A stretch of DNA of 64,000 nucleotides from Hansfordia pulvinata (Eukaryota; Ascomycota; Sordariomycetes; Xylariales). The notes below the pieces were generated by a model, which was not told the origin of the DNA, did no database searches, and saw only the letters and a program-made list of their open reading frames with translations. How positions within the stretch are numbered: position 1 is the first letter of the stretch; each line of letters begins with the position of its first letter. Shown here piece after piece: positions 34,037-45,622 of this stretch. A program made the translations under genes and the position numbers. The stretch is from assembly GCA_006538405.1 (NCBI GenBank), contig BJKQ01000004.1, positions 1,302,001 through 1,366,000 on the forward strand, given 5' to 3'.

Positions 34037-35544
34037 AGCAACTCTTCCTCCTCGCTCGAGGTTGTCTGCTGTGAAGCTCTGGACTGAACGAGGCTGAAAG
34101 TCGGAGAGGTCTAGACCATGCCAGCTGCAGAGTCGAAACCCTGATCTTCGCCTGAGGGGGCCCTGGTCGACATGCATGTAATAGCTGGGGCTCGCGCGGT
34201 CAGAGTCGGCCTTCTTCACTTAGGCAGAAATACTACCCTGTGGTCTCTTATATCGGTTGTGTGCGTTGTTCATGGCTTGTGCAGTCCGGCATGGGACCCC
34301 ATGGAAGACTGGCAGTGAGCACCCGCACTGGGTGGCCGATGGTGTATAATAAGTGGTCCATTAGAGAGCCTTGTTTTCCAGGGTGGGTTTACACAGTGAG
34401 CGGTATTCGGGCCTCCTGCCGTTTCAAGTGAAGCGACCGAGCCGACAACCGAGTGATCTGGTCTGCTACAGGCAGTCTCGTGCGTGGTAAGGCGCGGTAC
34501 TGAGTGAGCGCTGGTTGACAGAGCGGCAAGGTTTTGCAACGAACGGGCTGCCGGACTGCGAGGCTTGAAGCTCGCGGTATGCCTCGAGAAGTCCTGGTCA
34601 GGGCCTCGCCGACCGAAACTTTTGACCTGTTCACGAGATTCGGGTTGAGGGTAAAGCCTGGGTCGGCGTCCAGTGTCGTGGAGTGAAGTCGAGAGAGGCT
34701 GACTGCGGTACAGGGGCTGAGAGGCGAGCTTTGTCCCCGGTCAGCACTGGCCAGCTTTGACCAATGACGCTCCATGTTCGGCACCAAGCCACACACAGGT
34801 CCTACTCAAAGGGGAAAGTAGGGATCATGGCTAGGTACTCGTAGTCGTTAGCTGCCGACGGGCTGTGAACGCCAACGCCCCCCGTTGTTGCTTGTTGCGA
34901 GACATCCTTAATGGCTTGATGGCGCTGTCTGTCTTTGGAAAGCGTAGCTGTTGGACTTTGATGGCCAAGGTAATCGTATGCACGTGTTGTTAGTGCAAGG
35001 GGATCATAGAGAAAGACGAAGGGCTCCTGAACGTCTGCCCGTGCCAGGGCTTGCATGTAATCGGATGTGGATAAGTTGGGATGAAGATGGATTGAACCAG
35101 GCGTGCGGTCACCACATGGATGCATCGGCTTCATGGTACGAGTACCGCGGGTTGGTATCGGTACATGCATGCGTAGCATGACGGCGTTGAGAATGCATCT
35201 AAGCAATATACGCTAGTACTCATCCCTACTTGGTAGGCACTTAAGGGATATAACTGGCTTACGGTGCTGGTGAATTGTGTTGACGTCAGCACCGCGCCAT
35301 TCGCCCAAGACCAGGAAAGGGCGGTGCGCTCGTAGCTTGCGACGGCCTGGTGCCTGCCTTTAATCTTAATCTCGCCCAAGCTTGCGACGACAGACTCGTT
35401 GACACAACATCAACACCCCTTCCCTTCGCCACCACGGCATCGCATCACGACCGCCCAGCCGCTGCCACTGCCATCTCCAAGCTCGTCACCCGGAAACAAA
35501 CCCGCCGCATGCGCTCATAAACCTCAGCCACCACGCCCGCTACC

Positions 35545-37332
35545 ATGGCGTCTGCCGGCTATGTGCAGATCTCCCTGATTTGGGTCGCGTACGCCATCGC
35601 CGTCTTCCTTGCCTTGGTCGCCGCCGCAATCACCACCTTTACCTGGCAAACCCCTCGCGAGCGCTCCGTCGTCGTCAGCTTCGTCGCCATCATCAGCTTG
35701 ACCGCCCTCCTCGCCACAATCTTGCTGCTCCCCGTCGACATTGCCCTCGTCTCCGCGACCACATCCACTACCCTTGGCGTCAAGAAGGACTGGGCTACTC
35801 CGGAGCGCATTGACAACATCCTCTTGACTCTTAAGATTGTCTATTACTCCCTCTACAGCTTCGACGCATTGCTGTGTCTTGTCGTTATTCCATTCTCCTA
35901 CTTTTGGTACGAGGAGTACGATGAGGTCGAGGAGCAGGAGGGCAACCAGACCGTTTCCAGCCGACTTTGGGGTGCCTTCAAGTACACCATCGCCTTCATA
36001 TTCCTGGTCGTCGTCATCCTTCTCATTGGGCTGTTCGTGCCCGCCGCTGGGGACCGCGGGGGCAAGCACCTCGACCTCGACTTCTTCAAGCGCCTCCTCG
36101 ATGATGAGAACCAGGGAGAAAAGGCCCTCACTTTCGGGCTCGGCCTTCTCGTGACCCTCGGCACGCTGCTATACGTCCTCTACACTGGAGCAGGCTTGGC
36201 GCTGTTCCCCATCTCCTTCATCAAGTCGGCTCCCTCTGTCTCGGCCCCGCAACTCTCCGAGTCCACCGCCTCTCAGCTGGAGCAGAATCGGGAGCGCCAG
36301 CGGCAGCTGGAGTTGCGAAGCGCTGGGCGCCCAGAAGGCATGCCAGCCAAGGATCGCAAGGAACTCGACTCGCTGGCCCGCGAGGAACGCACTCTTGTAC
36401 GTCGTGAGCGGCTGGCCGCCGAGGCCCGCGGCGAAGGCAAGAGCGCCCTCGTGCAGGCGTGGACCAAATTCTGTGCCGTATTCCGTCCTCTCAAGCTGAT
36501 TGGAGGGCTCATCTTGATTGTGCTGGCTCTGCTGATCTGGGTATCGATGCTCCTCACCGGCATTGACAAGGCCGTCAACTCTGTGTGCAAGGAACACTGC
36601 GGCTACATCCTGGGACAGATCAACATCTTCCAACCCATCAACTGGATCTTTGTTCAGACTGCCCGAGCGTTCCCGGTCGATTACATCTTAATGCTTTTGC
36701 TCGTTCTGCTTTTCTTCGGAAGCTCCATCTCGGGCATTGCCACTATCGGCATCCGTTTCCTGTGGCTGCGCATCTTCCAGATCCGCAAGGGCCGAACAGC
36801 GCCACAGGCTCTGCTCATGGCCACTGTTATGCTGACGCTCATGATGCTTGCCATCAACTACGCTATTGCCATGATGGTGGCTCCTCAGTACGCCACCTAT
36901 GGAACCCAGACCTTCTGCGACTTGCCCAGGCACCATGCCGATGAGCAGCCCAGCTGCCGCCAGCGGCCAGACGCCATCAAACCATGCTCCGAATGGGCCG
37001 ATGATCACAAGGCCATGCAGGTCTGCACGACGACCGTCATGTCCACATTCTTGAACCGCATCAACCTGAACTGGCCTGTTTTTGGCGCCATCGACTTCTG
37101 GGCTCAATTTGCCTTTCTTGGCGTCTTCCTGATCGTCTTCGTGACCGCTCTCTTCAGGGCCCCTAGGCTCAACCTCAGCGAGATTGACGAGCAAGCCGAA
37201 TCCGATGAAGAGGAAGGGTTGCTGGCCAGCACTGGACGCCGCTTCGGGGCCACATGGCAGGACATTACTGGCAGGGCCAGGCAAGGCGGAAGCAGCGAGG
37301 GCCGCTTTGCCAACAACGGTAGCACGAGCTGA
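35545..37332 (+). CDS. LMBR1-domain membrane protein, LMBD1-like
   Basis: A single-exon gene of 595 residues matching the fungal proteins labelled probable lysosomal cobalamin transporter (LMBRD1 type). In animals LMBD1 works with ABCD4 to move cobalamin out of lysosomes. The start is the ATG just before an N-terminal membrane helix ([20 protein letters not shown]). I count about nine hydrophobic segments, four or five before and four after a charged cytosolic loop (about residues 230-305, rich in [10 protein letters not shown] and [14 protein letters not shown]). The family-like segment [19 protein letters not shown] follows helix two. Two cysteine-bearing luminal loops (VCKEHCGY and the [16 protein letters not shown] region) could form disulfides. 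The C-terminus is acidic and soluble. Most fungi neither make nor need cobalamin, so the transported molecule here is uncertain. Convergent with the ANCHR-like gene. Confidence 0.9.
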   Translation: MASAGYVQISLIWVAYAIAVFLALVAAAITTFTWQTPRERSVVVSFVAIISLTALLATILLLPVDIALVSATTSTTLGVKKDWATPERIDNILLTLKIVYYSLYSFDALLCLVVIPFSYFWYEEYDEVEEQEGNQTVSSRLWGAFKYTIAFIFLVVVILLIGLFVPAAGDRGGKHLDLDFFKRLLDDENQGEKALTFGLGLLVTLGTLLYVLYTGAGLALFPISFIKSAPSVSAPQLSESTASQLEQNRERQRQLELRSAGRPEGMPAKDRKELDSLAREERTLVRRERLAAEARGEGKSALVQAWTKFCAVFRPLKLIGGLILIVLALLIWVSMLLTGIDKAVNSVCKEHCGYILGQINIFQPINWIFVQTARAFPVDYILMLLLVLLFFGSSISGIATIGIRFLWLRIFQIRKGRTAPQALLMATVMLTLMMLAINYAIAMMVAPQYATYGTQTFCDLPRHHADEQPSCRQRPDAIKPCSEWADDHKAMQVCTTTVMSTFLNRINLNWPVFGAIDFWAQFAFLGVFLIVFVTALFRAPRLNLSEIDEQAESDEEEGLLASTGRRFGATWQDITGRARQGGSSEGRFANNGSTS

Positions 37333-38599
37333 GCTGGTGAGCAGAAGCGTGGGGGCGGGTTGACTTTGACACGAGGCGTTTGAAGGCTGGAATTGCATTT
37401 GCTTGGGAAGTTTGTTAGTTCATCGTGACGTTACATGCGCCGGCGAAGGGGCGTCTTGTCTTGTTCACCGGCTGCGCTCCACATGTGGTAGCGCGCAGTC
37501 TATGGAGTTCGCAGCCACACGATCGTTTTCCCGTCCAACAAATCCAAATTTTTTGTCGATCTTGACCAACTTCCGCGGGGGCCCGTTTCCCAAAGTGAGG
37601 AGTGTGTGCGGGATAGAGGCACGGGGAGCGAGCACACATTGTTTTCCCGGCCGAAGCTCAGCATCAGGGGTCGTGTGCCTTGCACCTAGATCCCCAAGTG
37701 CCTACACACCACAGCCAGGAGACACGATGGCAGTTCACAGACGTGCTTGACACGTCGGCCCTCTGAGTCTACTAGCCGCATGTGCAAGGGAGCACGGGGC
37801 ATGAGTGTTACGCGGTCCAAAACGGCCCCACGCTTGCTGCCGGTAAACTTATTGGCCAGAGATCGCCGCCGTGTCTCTATTCGATCATCCCAAGTGTTCA
37901 GCCAAAGAGGAAACAGGTACCGGAACGAACTGAAGCGGCTGGGCGAAAAATACTATGGTATGAGAGCGAGAGCAATACACTCCAAGGTTAACCGACGATG
38001 TTACGTAAGACACTCACACGACACTGGCTCGATAATAAGCTGGTGTTGGATTTGGGAGTTTACGAGGTCCGTGGTTGTGCAGCCGTTCCGAGGTGAGCGA
38101 GCACGACGGCTCGCCGGGGCCCGCCGGCTGCTGGGGGTCCTGGTCGTCTCTAACCTTAGCGCCCACGCGGACGCGTACGGCTCTGTGCCGCCGGCCCCGG
38201 TTTCGGTTTCCGGTCGACGGCGCGATGCACGACCCAAGTGTGCTGGAGACCCCACGACCGCGGGGTGGATGGGCTGGTGTGAGTCCCCGTGAATGCGGCC
38301 GTGTTCCGACCTGGGCCTGGTGGCATCACGCTTCTGCGGCAACGGGCTCTGAGGAAGCCAGCGCTGACACCTTTTGAAGCCTGGCCCCCGATACGTCTGG
38401 CCAGGAGCGCATCACGGCGGCGGGCGGCCACGACGATGATGGACGCCGACGGCTGCCCTGTCACTGTGTACGGGAGCGCGGTGAAGGGGATCTAACACGA
38501 GCTCACAGTCTGGTCCCACCAACACGCCTGGTGACTCCATGCGAGTTTCCTTACAGCCAACCCGCCCGAGCTCAGGTCTCCAAAGCGGTGTCGGCCACC

Positions 38600-38618
38600 T
38601 TTTTTTTTTTTTTTTTTT
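38600..38618. repeat. T homopolymer run
   Basis: Nineteen consecutive T residues in intergenic DNA. A poly-A tail remnant on the minus strand is possible but no retroelement body or target-site duplication is seen. Confidence 0.8.
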
Positions 38619-38883
38619 GACAGGAAAAGTCTGGACGCGGGCCAATCGAAGCTTTGGCATTAGCACGATCCCGCGATCCCGCCCGCCCGCCCGGGACGCA
38701 AAACCCACTCGGCGCGGGGCGACTTTCCTTCGTCCCCTTGGGCTAACCCCCACACAGGGCCCCCCTGATTGATAAGATGGTCCCTCGGGTCGAGTCAGGA
38801 CAATTTCCTGGACTGCAACATATTGGCTACCAGGTTTCCTTCTCATCAGCCTCGCTCTGGACTCCGCGGGCCCGTGGCTCCAA

Positions 38884-38897
38884 CCCCCCCCCCCCCC
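38884..38897. repeat. C homopolymer run
   Basis: Fourteen consecutive C residues between the convergent LMBD1-like and ANCHR-like genes. Confidence 0.8.
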
Positions 38898-39140
38898 TTC
38901 TCCCATCGCCCCGGCCGGCCGAGCGCGTGGGAGGAGTCTCCACGCTATTAGTCACAGACTGCGCTCGTTCCCGCGAAACCGTTTTACACGGAGCAGAGGG
39001 CCAGATCTGAGCGCGGCGTGGAATCTATTCGGATGATGCTAGCAGCCGCTCGGAATGAGGGGGTGGGGTTGGCTCCTCACATCTTGGTGTGTATTCGACT
39101 TGACGCGGACTCTCCGCAGTGTGCGTGAGGGGTGTTTGGC

Positions 39141-39185
39141 TCTCGAATCCAGAGCTCTCGAATCCAGAGCTCTCGAATCCAGAGC
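39141..39185. repeat. Three-unit 15-base tandem repeat
   Basis: The unit TCTCGAATCCAGAGC occurs three times in tandem without mismatch. The unit includes the imperfect palindrome GCTCTCGAATCCAGAGC. It lies between two convergent genes. Confidence 0.9.
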
Positions 39186-40175
39186 TCTGCAACCAACCAA
39201 CAGCTGCCATTGCAGGGTTGGGGAGAGCATATGTGGCAGCTCGCGGAGACAAGTCAAAGAGCTGCTGGCCAAGACACAAGTCAAGCAAGCACTTCGGCTC
39301 TCTATTACCCACTTGCCTATCACCCTGCTTGCATGGACTATGGGCCGCGGAGGACATGTCATGTTATTGTCGTCTGGCCAATGGAGGTGTCCAGAGTTTA
39401 CGACAACTCTAGTTGTCATCGTCTCTTGAGGGGTGGTGTCCGCAGGTGGAAGCATTAGATGCGTGAAACGACATTCACTTGACTCTGTGTGGAGCCGCGG
39501 CAGTCTCGCTTGGCATCCGCTTCAAGTGTTGAGTGATCGATCACTTGCCTCGGCTTGCTTGCTGGATGCAGTAGTCAGAGCAGACTCCGCAATACGTCTT
39601 GGAAGCACCATGGCACCCCTGATTCCGCACTCGGCGCACGTGTATCCCCGAGTGGCCTTGCTGAGACATGTGAAGCGGCAAGTAAAGCAAGACAGCAGTA
39701 GAGTCTACTGTAGCTTTGTCTCAATCAAAGCATGACTATGAATGGAGTACCACACGGTATCAGCTTTGGCTTCTACTCGCGGCGCAATAACCCCCTTGCA
39801 CTGAAGGTGCTGGCACCACAGCTTGAACCTGGCCGTGGCGTACCCAGACCACGAGCTGCATGCGATTTCAAGTTCAGGTCTGATTCATAACCGAAATCAT
39901 TACCCAGCGCTTGTCGGGACTTTCATAAATCAGTCACGCGCGGTATAAACCGAGTAGAATCCTTCTCGGATAGCCAACTACCCAGCCTCCATTTGCGATC
40001 AAATCTTGAATAGCTGTTAGTGATATGGTCTTCACATTAAGAAACCAATGGATATATCATCGTGACTCGAACGGCTGCCTTGAACAGACAGAGCCACTGC
40101 GCCGTCAGCCCAAATAGACACAAGCCGCAGACAAGGCGTGGTATGCTCGCGAGCACAGAACCAAGATTCAATAGC

Positions 40176-41397
40176 CTACTTGACGCGGATGTACTTCTCC
40201 CACCTATGCCCGCGCTCATCATACCCAGCTCTTGGGCCAATGTGCATCTCTTTCCAACATCTGGCACAGTATACATCGCCATCGCACCCCAGGCAGCGCA
40301 CCGTGCCATCCTCAAGACAAACCGTGCACCATGACGCCTCATCGTCATCGCTGTAGCCCACACGCTTGATCAAGCCTGGCACCGGGCGGTCATGGGGTGC
40401 AAACGTGGGCGCACCCGGCAGACCCAGTGGGTTGACGTCGGCACTCGGTGCAGAAGGAAGTTCCAGTGTTGACGGGGCTACATTCAGAGCCGCCATCCGA
40501 AGGTTCATCGACATTTCAAAGTCTGGGTCGTTGTCGGCGCTGTCAGGCTGCTCCTGCAGCTCCAAAGGTGCGACCGGGAGAGAGAATGGATCTTCTTTCC
40601 CAAGCTGAGGATGCCCAGCCTGTGACTTTTGGACTGCAGCGTTGTTTCTCGGGTTACTCTGCTCTCCGTCCGTGTCGTGCAGTTGGCCATCGTTGCCATC
40701 TTCCAGATGAACCCCATCAAGAGCTCTGGCTATTACATCATCTGCCTCCAGGGCGATCGAACCACGCTCCGAATCACTGTCATCGTCGGGGCCAGTGCTA
40801 TCTTCGGAAGCATGTGCCGGATCGGCATTTTCAGGCGGGGCTTTGCTCAGCCCTCGAAGCAGGGCGATGGCCTTCTGATGCTCTTCTTCCTCGGCGGCCA
40901 CCTGATCCAGCCACTCCTGATCCGAGCCGAGATCTGCGAGTAGCTCCTCCAGCGTCTGGTCATCCGTATCCAACAGCGCACCCAGGTCGTCGCCCGTGGC
41001 GGGCTCCGCAGGCTCTGGAACACCGCGAGACGCCTGGGAGGCGTCAAGTGTTCTGCCTTGGGTCGACTGTGGCTGTGCCGCAGGGCCTGTTTGCTTTAGC
41101 GGCTCTGGAGATTCTAGCGGCGGGGAATTTGCAGCGTTGCGAACCGGGCTCGGTTCGTCATCGATCTGCCGCCGGAGATTTTTTAATCTACTGGAAAGGG
41201 CATCTTCTCTGGCGAATTTGATGGGAGCAGCGACATGGCTGTTTGGAAGTTTGTTAGGGGGCAACGTGACGCGGGAAAGGGTGGCGGGCGAGCTGGCCTG
41301 CTTCTTACTTGGAAGGGTTTCCTAGCGAGATATCTGTTTGCTGTAGCGCGTTGAGACGTTGCAGCAAACTGTCATCCGATCCCGGGTTTGCCGCCAT
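40176..41397 (-). CDS. ANCHR-like B-box zinc-finger protein
   Basis: Resembles ANCHR (ZFYVE19), which in animals binds VPS4 and delays abscission under the NoCut checkpoint. Two exons on the minus strand, 41397-41309 and 41238-40176, give 383 residues; the intron is GTAAGA...AAACAG, 70 bp. The first exon codes MAANPGSDDSLLQRLNALQQ, a leucine-rich stretch like an MIT-interacting motif. A second such stretch, LSSRLKNLRRQID, follows the splice. The middle is acidic and disordered, with an EELLADLGSDQEWLDQVAAEE helix. The C-terminus carries the B-box: CTVCLEDGTVRCLGCDGDVYC followed by ARCWKEMH and a late histidine, the spacing seen in ANCHR. No FYVE finger is present. The terminal HRWEKYIRVK is basic. 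A cytokinesis role in fungi is inferred from the domain layout only. Confidence 0.85.
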
Positions 41398-42249
41398 CAG
41401 AAGTCGTGCTGAATGCTGGATGGGAGGAAAGACTGGGTAGGTAGTTGAGATAGGCTGACTGCCTCAAGCGCAAACGGGCCCCCGAGAACGGTCACTCGGT
41501 GGTCACCCTGGAAACGTATAGTAGACGCAGTCGTTTTGAGACCAAGCGCAGGGAGCGGCGATGAGTTTGCTGATGGTGGCAGTGACAGTGCGGCACCCCT
41601 CGGAGACGATTCCAAATCCTTGCTAGGTCCTGAGGCGTTTGCTCAAGTACGAGTATACTTAATGGCGGCGGTAAGACTGGAGAGGTGCTCGTACCGTCGG
41701 AGGCTGAGCCGGGGACCAACGGTTTGTGGCGTTGCGAAGCGAGCGTCGAGCGGAATCAGCCTTGGGGCAACGTCGGGCGGTGGGTGCAGAGTGGAGGGGT
41801 TTAGCGCATAATAAACCACACCATTCCGGTGATGATGACTGATGAGCAACTTGAGATGCGACGTCGACGAGGGCCAGAGGCGCCACGTGCTGCGAATGGG
41901 GAACGGCCACTCGAAGGCTACATCCATATGACATAAATTACAGGACATGTAGATGTACGAGTGCCCAGGTAAGGTCGGCACGCGGGTCGGCCACCAAAGC
42001 CGACGCATTGAATCCTTGACAGACCTGAGCGAGGTGCACGGATGCTGCAGGTCCTTCTGTGTTCAACAGGAAAACGTACGAGTACAGGGTACGAAAGCAA
42101 GTCGCTCAGGAAACCGGCGAATGCGAGTAGCCTGTACAATTTGAGCCGAGCCTTTCATGGGAGGCGCTCCATGGTCGCCGCGACTCTCCAAGGCTACTCG
42201 TACTGTCATTGTGTGCAAGGGAAGCCGATTGACGTCATTGCTTCAGAGC

Positions 42250-42263
42250 TACGAGTACTCGTA
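42250..42263. repeat. Full palindrome TACGAGTACTCGTA, second copy
   Basis: Identical to the 14-base palindrome at 3495-3508, in the upstream DNA of the ANCHR-like gene. Confidence 0.75.
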
Positions 42264-43800
42264 GACCACCTGGTCCCTGGATCGATACCTAAGGTTCCGT
42301 ATGTACATTACCTATACCGTGTGATATGCGCCTCTAGGTCGCTGGTATCCATTCATGTCCCATACCTGTAGGCTGGAGGTATCGTGGACAGCGAGGTGGA
42401 TGGATTGTTTGTGGAAATAACACACCCGTGTTCCTCACAAACGTCCAAGTCAGCACCGCATCTTCACTTAATTATGTATGCTTTCGCAGATCAAATCCGG
42501 TGTACGAGCACCATTTCGTGCCTTGCACAGCCGGTGACTCCGGCGGAGAGATCCGAACCGCCACTCGCCGAGCACATGACCGATAAACACTGCTGATTGC
42601 CTTTCCCTTCCCCAGGGGTCAGGAGGGGCTGTGGCGCAGCAAGCGCCTCTGGCACCCAGACAGGAAGTCGATGTTCATCTCGTCGTGTGTGGGTGATAAC
42701 GGTGATGACAGGAATACTCGTACCCGCAGCCAGTGGATCATCCATCTGTCTGCCTAACAGCCCGCCCACTACTCCGGCTCGTGCCCCAGCGGCCGCTCTT
42801 TCAGCCCCGTTCCTGAGCTGAGTGAGCAAGCTGGTGGCTGGGTCGCCGATCCTCGGGCATCAGACCTGTCGATCATGAGCTGTGGCTGAGGGCCGCACTG
42901 CGTTCTCTAGGTACCTAGGTACTCACTTCTCACCGGCGCCAGGCTGTGGGTGAGGCAGTTTTCTTGGCTGGGCGTCTTCTGGAAAATGTCTTGCCTTCTA
43001 CCTACTCTGTAGGCGTCGGACTGCGGATCCGGGTGCCTTGGAAACCAGGGAGCCACGAGAGGCCACTGCTCGCACGAGTACCTTAGGTACTCCGTAGAAG
43101 GTTCAGCTCTCGGCACTAACAGTTAGCAGCATCAATCGCCAAATCAACCACAAAGAGGTTAGCAACCTGAGCCGTCGCACCCACATGGGCCAGCCATCAC
43201 TACGAGTACCCTCGTGGATTGGAGGCACACTCAAAGGGTCATCCACGGGAATACTCGCAGACGAAGCTGCATCTCCGCCTTTACCCGCACAGCACAGCTT
43301 TGCGCCCCGGTTTGCAGGTCGCCCGCCCCAATCAAAGTGGCGGCGGTGATGCTCGCTCGCAATCATGGCGGTCTGACACCGGGTCTCACCAGGTCAGCCC
43401 CTTCCACCGCGTCGCCAAGGCAGTCTATCGAGAACACGGCAATCAACATCAAGCCAAGCTGGGAGGAAACATGGCGTCACTCGCTCGACGAAATGGCGAC
43501 AGTAACCCGGACAGCTCACCTCGCATCGCACAGGCACCACACCACAGTGCTGGCTTTATATCACCTTGGACGTCGGGTCGGTTGGCCGCGTTCTCAACAG
43601 CCATGCCACCAACCAACGCCAACTCCTCAGACCGAGCTACGAGTGGGTGATGGCGCTTCAGGCATAGCGGCTGCTGGTTTTCGCGGAGAGAGCTGGCGAT
43701 GCGGCCCACCATCACCAGACCCGCCCGACGATCTCACAGCGACAAGGGGGCCCTTGCCCTTTTCCATGGGTGCTCTTGTAAGATTCGGTGCATTTGATGA

Positions 43801-43816
43801 GGGGGGGGGGGGGGGG
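43801..43816. repeat. G homopolymer run
   Basis: Sixteen consecutive G residues in the divergent region before the GPI-type gene. Confidence 0.8.
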
Positions 43817-44602
43817 CTCCAGCGCAACGTCCCACACCCCAGTGTCGGGGCGAGGCAGGTGTACGAGTTGCAAGCAGGCAGGCAGACACGCAGGCAACAG
43901 ACAAATAAGGACGGCGCTGGGCCCAGGGACCAGGTCAAGCCGCGGCAAGGCATCTTTCATCATGGTTTGCGCCGAGTAATAAGGTACGGAGTACAACGAC
44001 GCTCGCACGGAGGCGAGTCGGGAGTAGCGCCGGGGACAAATGCCCGCCGCTGCATCTCGAAAACCCAAGCGTGCAAGCAGGCATCTCGTACGGGCAGCAA
44101 GCCCATGTTCCCACACAAGTCCCCCAATGCATCTGATTAGTTTCTTGGCTAGAGAGGCTATGACAGCATCAACATCAAGTAGGACTGGGGCCGACTCCGC
44201 GTGCACAGCCAGGACGCCCACCCATGGATGGATCCTGATTGTGCGCCAGGCGCATCCACCGTACCAGACCTACTGGTATCGTTACATGTACGAGTAGGTA
44301 CTCCGTCCCCGTGCTGAGGTCCTTTTGTACGGCACAGGGCGCATTTCCGCTTGCATCTGCGCCTCGAGTCGCGACTTCTTCTCAACACCCTCAAGCCCTC
44401 ACCCGCACCTGCCAACTCAATTGCCTCCGTCATTATAAGACCCTCGCTTGGTCTCGGTTCCCTCCCTCCCTCACCTCGGCCCGGCCTGGCATTCATTGAT
44501 CCATCAAGTTTCATACCCGACGGCTGCTAGGTACTCATCAACAAGCATCAGCCATCGTGTTAGCATCAGCATTGCTTCATTCGTCGCTGGCCACATCTTA
44601 TC

Positions 44603-45622
44603 ATGAGAATTTCTCACGTCGTCGCCGCCGTCGCGGCCCTCACGCCAACCATCCACGCCGCCGCTCTGCACGACGCGCAGGACCTTGCTCTGGTGGACGC
44701 GCGCTCCGAAGAAGACCACTTCGAAGAGCGCTCTATTGATGACGAGTCTCTGTGGAAGCGCAAGGGCGGCGGTGGCGGTGGTGGCCGTGGCGGCTCGTCT
44801 GGCTCCTCAGGTAAAGGCTCTTCCGGCTCTTCAAGTTCTTCAGGGTCTTCAGGCAGCCGCGGTTCCTCAAGTACCGGCGGCTCCACCGGTTCCAGCAGTT
44901 CAAGCGGCTCACGCACTGGCTCATCATCAGGCTCAAGCTCTGGCAGCAGAGGCGGCTCCACCGGTTCGACTGGTTCTTCAGGGTAAGTGTCGCACTCGGC
45001 AGAACATGCCTCCTTGAAATTCAAGATGAATGATGCTAACGATAACAGGGGCCGAGGCTCATCCTCGTCCAACACTGGTGGCTCGACCACCACCGGAAGC
45101 GGAGTGAGACCCAACTACGGCGGCGGCCGCTACTATGGCGGTGGGGCAGTGACTCCCTATCAGTCGGGCAAGAAGAGCCCCGGCGGCATCCTCCCCTTTG
45201 TTCTGGGCGGCGCGGCTCTGGGCTTCTTGGGCGGCGCGTTTCTTGCTGGCGCTTATTCCTACCCTTGGAATCACCACTACTACTTCCACAACGCCACAAC
45301 CGACAAGAACGAGACACACCCTGTGTACTGCATTTGCAAGAAGGATGGCGAATGCAGCTGTGACGACAATGGAGACGAAGCCTACTTCAACAGCATCATC
45401 GGTGATGGAAGTTACGAGAACCTCAACAAGTCGCTTGTCACCACAAACTTCAACGAGACCGCCAACGAGACATACATCTACATCATTGGAGACCTGCCCA
45501 ACGGAACAACAGCTGCGGGTGGCAGTGAGGACCCCAATGCTGCGGGAGGCATGACGTCGCTGCTGCGCGCTGCCGGCTGGTGGCCTGTCGCCACTGCGGC
45601 CCTCGCCATTGCTCTGTCATAG
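44603..45622 (+). CDS. Gly/Ser-rich surface protein, likely GPI-anchored
   Basis: A predicted cell-surface or wall protein of 317 residues from two exons, 44603-44982 and 45049-45622 (intron GTAAGT...AACAG, 66 bp). It has a signal peptide (MRISHVVAAVAALTPTIHAA), a short acidic propeptide and a dibasic KR at residues 52-53 suited to Kex2-type cleavage. A long Gly/Ser low-complexity tract follows. Next come a Tyr/Gly patch (RPNYGGGRYYGGG), a hydrophobic stretch (GGILPFVLGGAALGFLGGAFLAG) and an ordered domain with CICKKDGECSCDDNG and six or so N-glycosylation sequons. The C-terminus (GWWPVATAALAIALS) fits a GPI-attachment signal preceded by small residues. It resembles a fungal family of glycine-rich proteins without known function; I believe it is labelled DUF7732, unverified. 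The intron falls inside the Gly/Ser repeat. Convergent with the TDG gene. Confidence 0.85.

Larger units (their letters stand above)
32800..35544. promoter_or_regulatory. Divergent intergenic region, NAS to LMBD1-like gene
   Basis: The 2.7 kb between the starts of nicotianamine synthase (-) and the LMBR1-domain gene (+). Exact octamers lie at 32866, 33775, 34837 and 35137. A 16-base G run is at 33469-33484 and a 24-base tandem duplication is at 33989-34036. The stretch before the + gene is CA/CT-rich. No gene is supported. Confidence 0.5.
37333..40175. other. Convergent intergenic region with tandem repeat
   Basis: The 2.8 kb between the stops of the LMBD1-like (+) and ANCHR-like (-) genes, long for a convergent gap. 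It holds a 19-base T run (38600-38618), a 14-base C run (38884-38897) and a three-unit tandem repeat (39141-39185). There are no exact octamers. Open frames are short and unrecognised; a small undetected gene is possible. Confidence 0.5.
41398..44602. promoter_or_regulatory. Divergent intergenic region, octamer-rich
   Basis: The 3.2 kb between the starts of the ANCHR-like (-) and GPI-type (+) genes. Exact octamers at 41648, 42077, 42195, 42250, 42256, 42715, 43201 and 44289 make this the second densest cluster after the first 5 kb. TACTCCGTA/TACGGAGTA lie at 43088 and 43985. Also present are TACCTAGGTAC near 42911, CCTTAGGTACTCC near 43081 and a 16-base G run (43801-43816). The longest open frame (43214-44140, +) crosses the G run and a motif copy and has no recognisable domain, so I do not call it. 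Confidence 0.5.

Noticed and set aside
38600..38618. T run as the tail of a minus-strand retroelement
   Set aside because: No reverse transcriptase, SINE-like head or target-site duplication is visible nearby.
43214..44140. Open frame of 308 codons on the plus strand
   Set aside because: Crosses a 16-base G run and a TACGGAGTA motif copy, lacks any domain and has no supporting codon bias.
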